Shown here: piece by piece, positions 28,064 to 29,901 of the stretch
Layout: each line of letters begins with the position of its first letter
Position numbering within the stretch: the stretch's first letter is position 1
Origin: DASVLX01 sp035552275
Lineage (GTDB): Bacteria > Actinomycetota > Actinomycetes > Mycobacteriales > Pseudonocardiaceae
Reading direction: 5' to 3'
Assembly (NCBI GenBank): GCA_035552275.1
Contig: DASZLR010000036.1
Span: 1 to 29,901, forward strand
DNA length: 29,901 nucleotides
Made by a program: the position numbers and the translations under genes
Notes under the pieces: model-generated
Database searches by the model: none
Told to the model about the DNA's origin: nothing
What the model saw: only the letters and a program-made list of their open reading frames with translations

Positions 28064-29143
28064 GTGGTGGACGAGCACGGCCACGGACTCGGGCAGAGTC
28101 ACGGACCGGGCCATGATCGCGGACATGGCCACGGCCACGGACACGGTTATACCGGCGGCCGGAACTGGCGACACTTCCTTGCCCCGCACAGCCATGACGC
28201 GGCCGATCAGCTGGATGAGCGACTGACCAGCAGCCGGGTCGGCATGCGGGCGTTGTGGGGTTCGTTCGCGGTGTTGGTGGCGACCGCCGCGGTGCAGGCC
28301 GGCGTGGTGACGCTGACCGGTTCGGTCGCGCTGCTGTCCGACACCCTGCACAACGTGGCCGACGCGGGAACGGCGATTCCGCTGGCGGTCGCGTTCCGGC
28401 TGGGCCGGCGTTCGGCGAGTCGTCGGTTCACCTATGGCTATGGGCGTGCCGAGGACCTGGCTGGGCTGGTGGTCCTGTTGGTCATCGCCGGTTCGGCGGT
28501 GCTGGCGGTGGTGGAGTCGCTGCGTCGGCTGGCCCATCCGCAGGATGTTCGGCAACTGCCGGTGTTGGCCGGCGCTGCGGTGATCGGGTTCCTGGGCAAC
28601 GAGATCGCGGCGCGCTGGCGGACCCGGGCCGGCCGGCGGATCGGCTCGGCCGCGCTGGTCGCCGATGGGGCGCACGCTCGGACGGACGGGTTCACCTCGC
28701 TGTCGGTGCTGGTCGCGGCCGGCGGCGCGGCGGTGGGCTGGCGATGGGTCGATCCGGTGGTCGGCGTGCTGGTGGCGGTGCTGGTCGGGTTGGTGTTGGT
28801 CAGCACCGCGCGCAGCGTGCTGGGGCGGCTGCTCGACGCGGCCGAGCCGGCGACCGTCGATCGGGCTCGGGCACTCGCCGCCGGCACGCCGGGTGTGCTG
28901 GGCGTCGAGGAGATGCGGTTGCGCTGGTCCGGGCACGGCCAGCTGGCTGAGATGACGGTCACTGTGGACCGGGCGGCGAGTCTGGTACGCGCGCACGAGA
29001 TCGCGCACGAGGCCGAACACCGGCTGCTGCACGGCATTCCGCGGCTGATGCGCGCCCATGTGCACCCGCATCCGGCGCCGGCCGCCGATCGGGACGATCA
29101 CGCGGGCGTGGCGCACCACACACGGACCGCCGAGGCGGTTTGA
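28064..29143 (+). CDS. Cation diffusion facilitator (CDF) family divalent metal exporter
   Basis: This 359-residue membrane protein has the six-helix CDF fold. The transport-site motifs are HNVAD in the second helix (LLSDTLHNVADAG) and HARTD in the fifth (VADGAHARTDGFTSLSVL), an HxxxD/HxxxD site typical of Zn2+-type exporters. The N-terminus (residues 5-45) is strongly His-rich with HGHGHGHG. The C-terminal cytoplasmic domain, from about 265, again ends His-rich (RAHVHPHP). Substrate may be Zn2+, Co2+ or Ni2+; the neighbouring cobalamin genes make cobalt export a reasonable but unproven idea. GTG 28064 or GTG 28067 could start it; the upstream -10 box and the absence of a ribosome binding site suggest a leaderless mRNA. 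It is independent of the IclR-ferredoxin pair. Confidence 0.93.
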   Translation: MVDEHGHGLGQSHGPGHDRGHGHGHGHGYTGGRNWRHFLAPHSHDAADQLDERLTSSRVGMRALWGSFAVLVATAAVQAGVVTLTGSVALLSDTLHNVADAGTAIPLAVAFRLGRRSASRRFTYGYGRAEDLAGLVVLLVIAGSAVLAVVESLRRLAHPQDVRQLPVLAGAAVIGFLGNEIAARWRTRAGRRIGSAALVADGAHARTDGFTSLSVLVAAGGAAVGWRWVDPVVGVLVAVLVGLVLVSTARSVLGRLLDAAEPATVDRARALAAGTPGVLGVEEMRLRWSGHGQLAEMTVTVDRAASLVRAHEIAHEAEHRLLHGIPRLMRAHVHPHPAPAADRDDHAGVAHHTRTAEAV

Positions 29144-29265
29144 CCCGCCCGGTGTTCGCACGTCAGGATCACGCGGTGACCGCATTCGCCGCGAACCGAC
29201 ACGTCCCCGCGCCAGGATATCCCGATCATGCCGGCCGGTGATCCCGTCTCGGCCAGTTCACCGGC

Positions 29266-29376
29266 AGTTGTGCACAGGCGACCTGGTTATCCACACCCCC
29301 CGGCAAACCCCATGATCCACACCGCGATTCCGACTAGACTGGCCTTGGGGCCGCCCCCGGGAGGGTGGGGGGCTGC
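29266..29376 (-). repeat. Dispersed ~110-bp element, copy B (inverted)
   Basis: Read on the minus strand, this matches copy A. The 42-bp GC-rich core (29376-29335) differs from copy A by one substitution and one extra G. It is followed by TGTGGATA, then GCCTGTGCACAACT, at the same offsets from AGTCTA (39 and 55 nt). On the plus strand these read TTGTGCACA (29268-29276) and TTATCCACA (29287-29295). The latter is a perfect match to the classical DnaA box. It lies in the 278-bp gap between the CDF gene and cobH. I see no gene and no convincing promoter in the rest of that gap. Confidence 0.8.
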
Positions 29377-29421
29377 CCACAGGCCGGTTCGCGGGTCGAG
29401 CCCAGGTTGTGCGGGCGGTCG

Positions 29422-29901
29422 ATGGTCGGGGTCGGCGTGAATCGGGTCGCGCATCCGATCGAGGTCGAGTCGTACCGGATCCTGCGGTCCAGAGTGGACA
29501 CTGCCGGGCTGTCGCCGTTGACGCGGGCCGTCGTGGAGCGGATCGTGCACACCACCGCCGATCCGACCTGGGTCGGCGATGTCCGCACCACCGAATCAGC
29601 ACTGTCCGCCGGCCGGGCCGCCCTGCTCGCCGGCGCGCCGCTGGTCACCGACGTCAGCATGGTCGCCGCCGGGATCACCAGCCGGGACTGCGTGGTCGGC
29701 CTGCGCCTGCCGGGCGCCGCGGAACTCGCCGCCGAAGTCGCGGCGGAGCTGGCCGTCGGGGAACGGGCCAACGGCCTGACACGTTCGGCCGCCGGCATTC
29801 GGCTCGCCGCGCGACACCATCGCGACGGCGCGGTGTGGGTGATCGGCAACGCGCCCACCGCGCTCGCCGAACTGGTCCGGCTGACCCGCAGCGGCGAGGT
29901 T
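29422..29901 (+). CDS. cobH: Precorrin-8X methylmutase CobH, N-terminal part (runs off window)
   Basis: CobH/CbiC moves the C-11 methyl group to C-12, giving hydrogenobyrinic acid. The 160 visible residues show HPIEVESYRILRSRVD near the start, then VVERIVHTTADPTWVGDV, ALLAGAPLVTDVSMVAAGI and VWVIGNAPTALAELVRL, all characteristic. The family length is about 210 residues, so roughly 50 are missing. ATG 29422 and GTG 29437 are both in frame; neither has a strong ribosome binding site. ATG is listed, while GTG gives a protein starting closer to the conserved HPIEVES. It is 4.2 kb from the main cob operon, separated by regulators and the CDF gene, with a copy of the dispersed element just upstream. 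Confidence 0.94.
   Translation, partial: MVGVGVNRVAHPIEVESYRILRSRVDTAGLSPLTRAVVERIVHTTADPTWVGDVRTTESALSAGRAALLAGAPLVTDVSMVAAGITSRDCVVGLRLPGAAELAAEVAAELAVGERANGLTRSAAGIRLAARHHRDGAVWVIGNAPTALAELVRLTRSGEV

Noticed and set aside
29266..29295. Chromosomal replication origin
   Set aside because: Only two DnaA-box-like sites, no AT-rich unwinding region, and none of dnaA, dnaN or gyrB nearby.

Overview
The window is about 30 kb of very GC-rich actinobacterial chromosome dominated by cobalamin (vitamin B12) biosynthesis. A mycothione reductase gene points to a mycothiol-making actinomycete. A DUF574/Methyltransf_19 methyltransferase, frequent GTG starts, leaderless promoters and the cob gene order fit a Pseudonocardiales-like or Streptomyces-like soil actinomycete. 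I cannot name the genus from the sequence alone.

Left part (1-5075): the 3' half of cobQ; an orphan Phd/YefM-type antitoxin whose PIN toxin survives only as a 17-codon stub; a four-helix membrane protein with Gln/Pro/Tyr-rich tails; then, on the minus strand, a PEBP-family gene and mtr; then a plus-strand SAM methyltransferase.

Middle part (5140-13888): cobN as a monocistronic leaderless gene closed by a strong hairpin; an exported catalase-like haem peroxidase overlapping a cytochrome b561; a leaderless M48 metalloprotease coupled to an ElaA-type acetyltransferase; and, convergent to these, bioF coupled to a small dimeric-barrel protein.

Main operon (13932-25198): a promoter and cobalamin riboswitch lead into a fused ChlI/ChlD-type chelatase subunit, cobO, cobB, cobI, cobM, cbiD, cobL and a cbiG-cobJ fusion. 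From cobB onward every junction is a stop/start overlap (ATGA, GTGA or 8 bp). Together these supply the C20, C11, C1, C5/C15 and C17 methylations, ring contraction with loss of the C2 fragment, a,c-amidation, cobalt insertion (with CobN) and adenosylation. cobQ at the left edge and cobH at the right edge add the b,d,e,g-amidation and the methyl migration. CobA, CobG, CobK and the lower-ligand genes are not in the window.

Right part (25208-29901): a VOC protein under an AraC-type regulator, a divergent DJ-1/PfpI gene with direct repeats in its leader, an IclR regulator coupled to a 2[4Fe-4S] ferredoxin, a His-rich cation diffusion facilitator from its own leaderless promoter, and the 5' part of cobH.

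The least expected signals are non-genic or intragenic: a ~110 bp two-copy element (16959-17068 and inverted at 29266-29376) with a GC-rich hairpin and two DnaA-box-like sites at identical spacing; an iterated palindrome GTCCAC-W-GTGGAC inside many genes; TTGTCGACAA palindromes and a 3x15 bp tandem repeat inserted in frame in cobL; and a ~250-residue lysine/alanine-rich, histone-H1-like tail on CobM.
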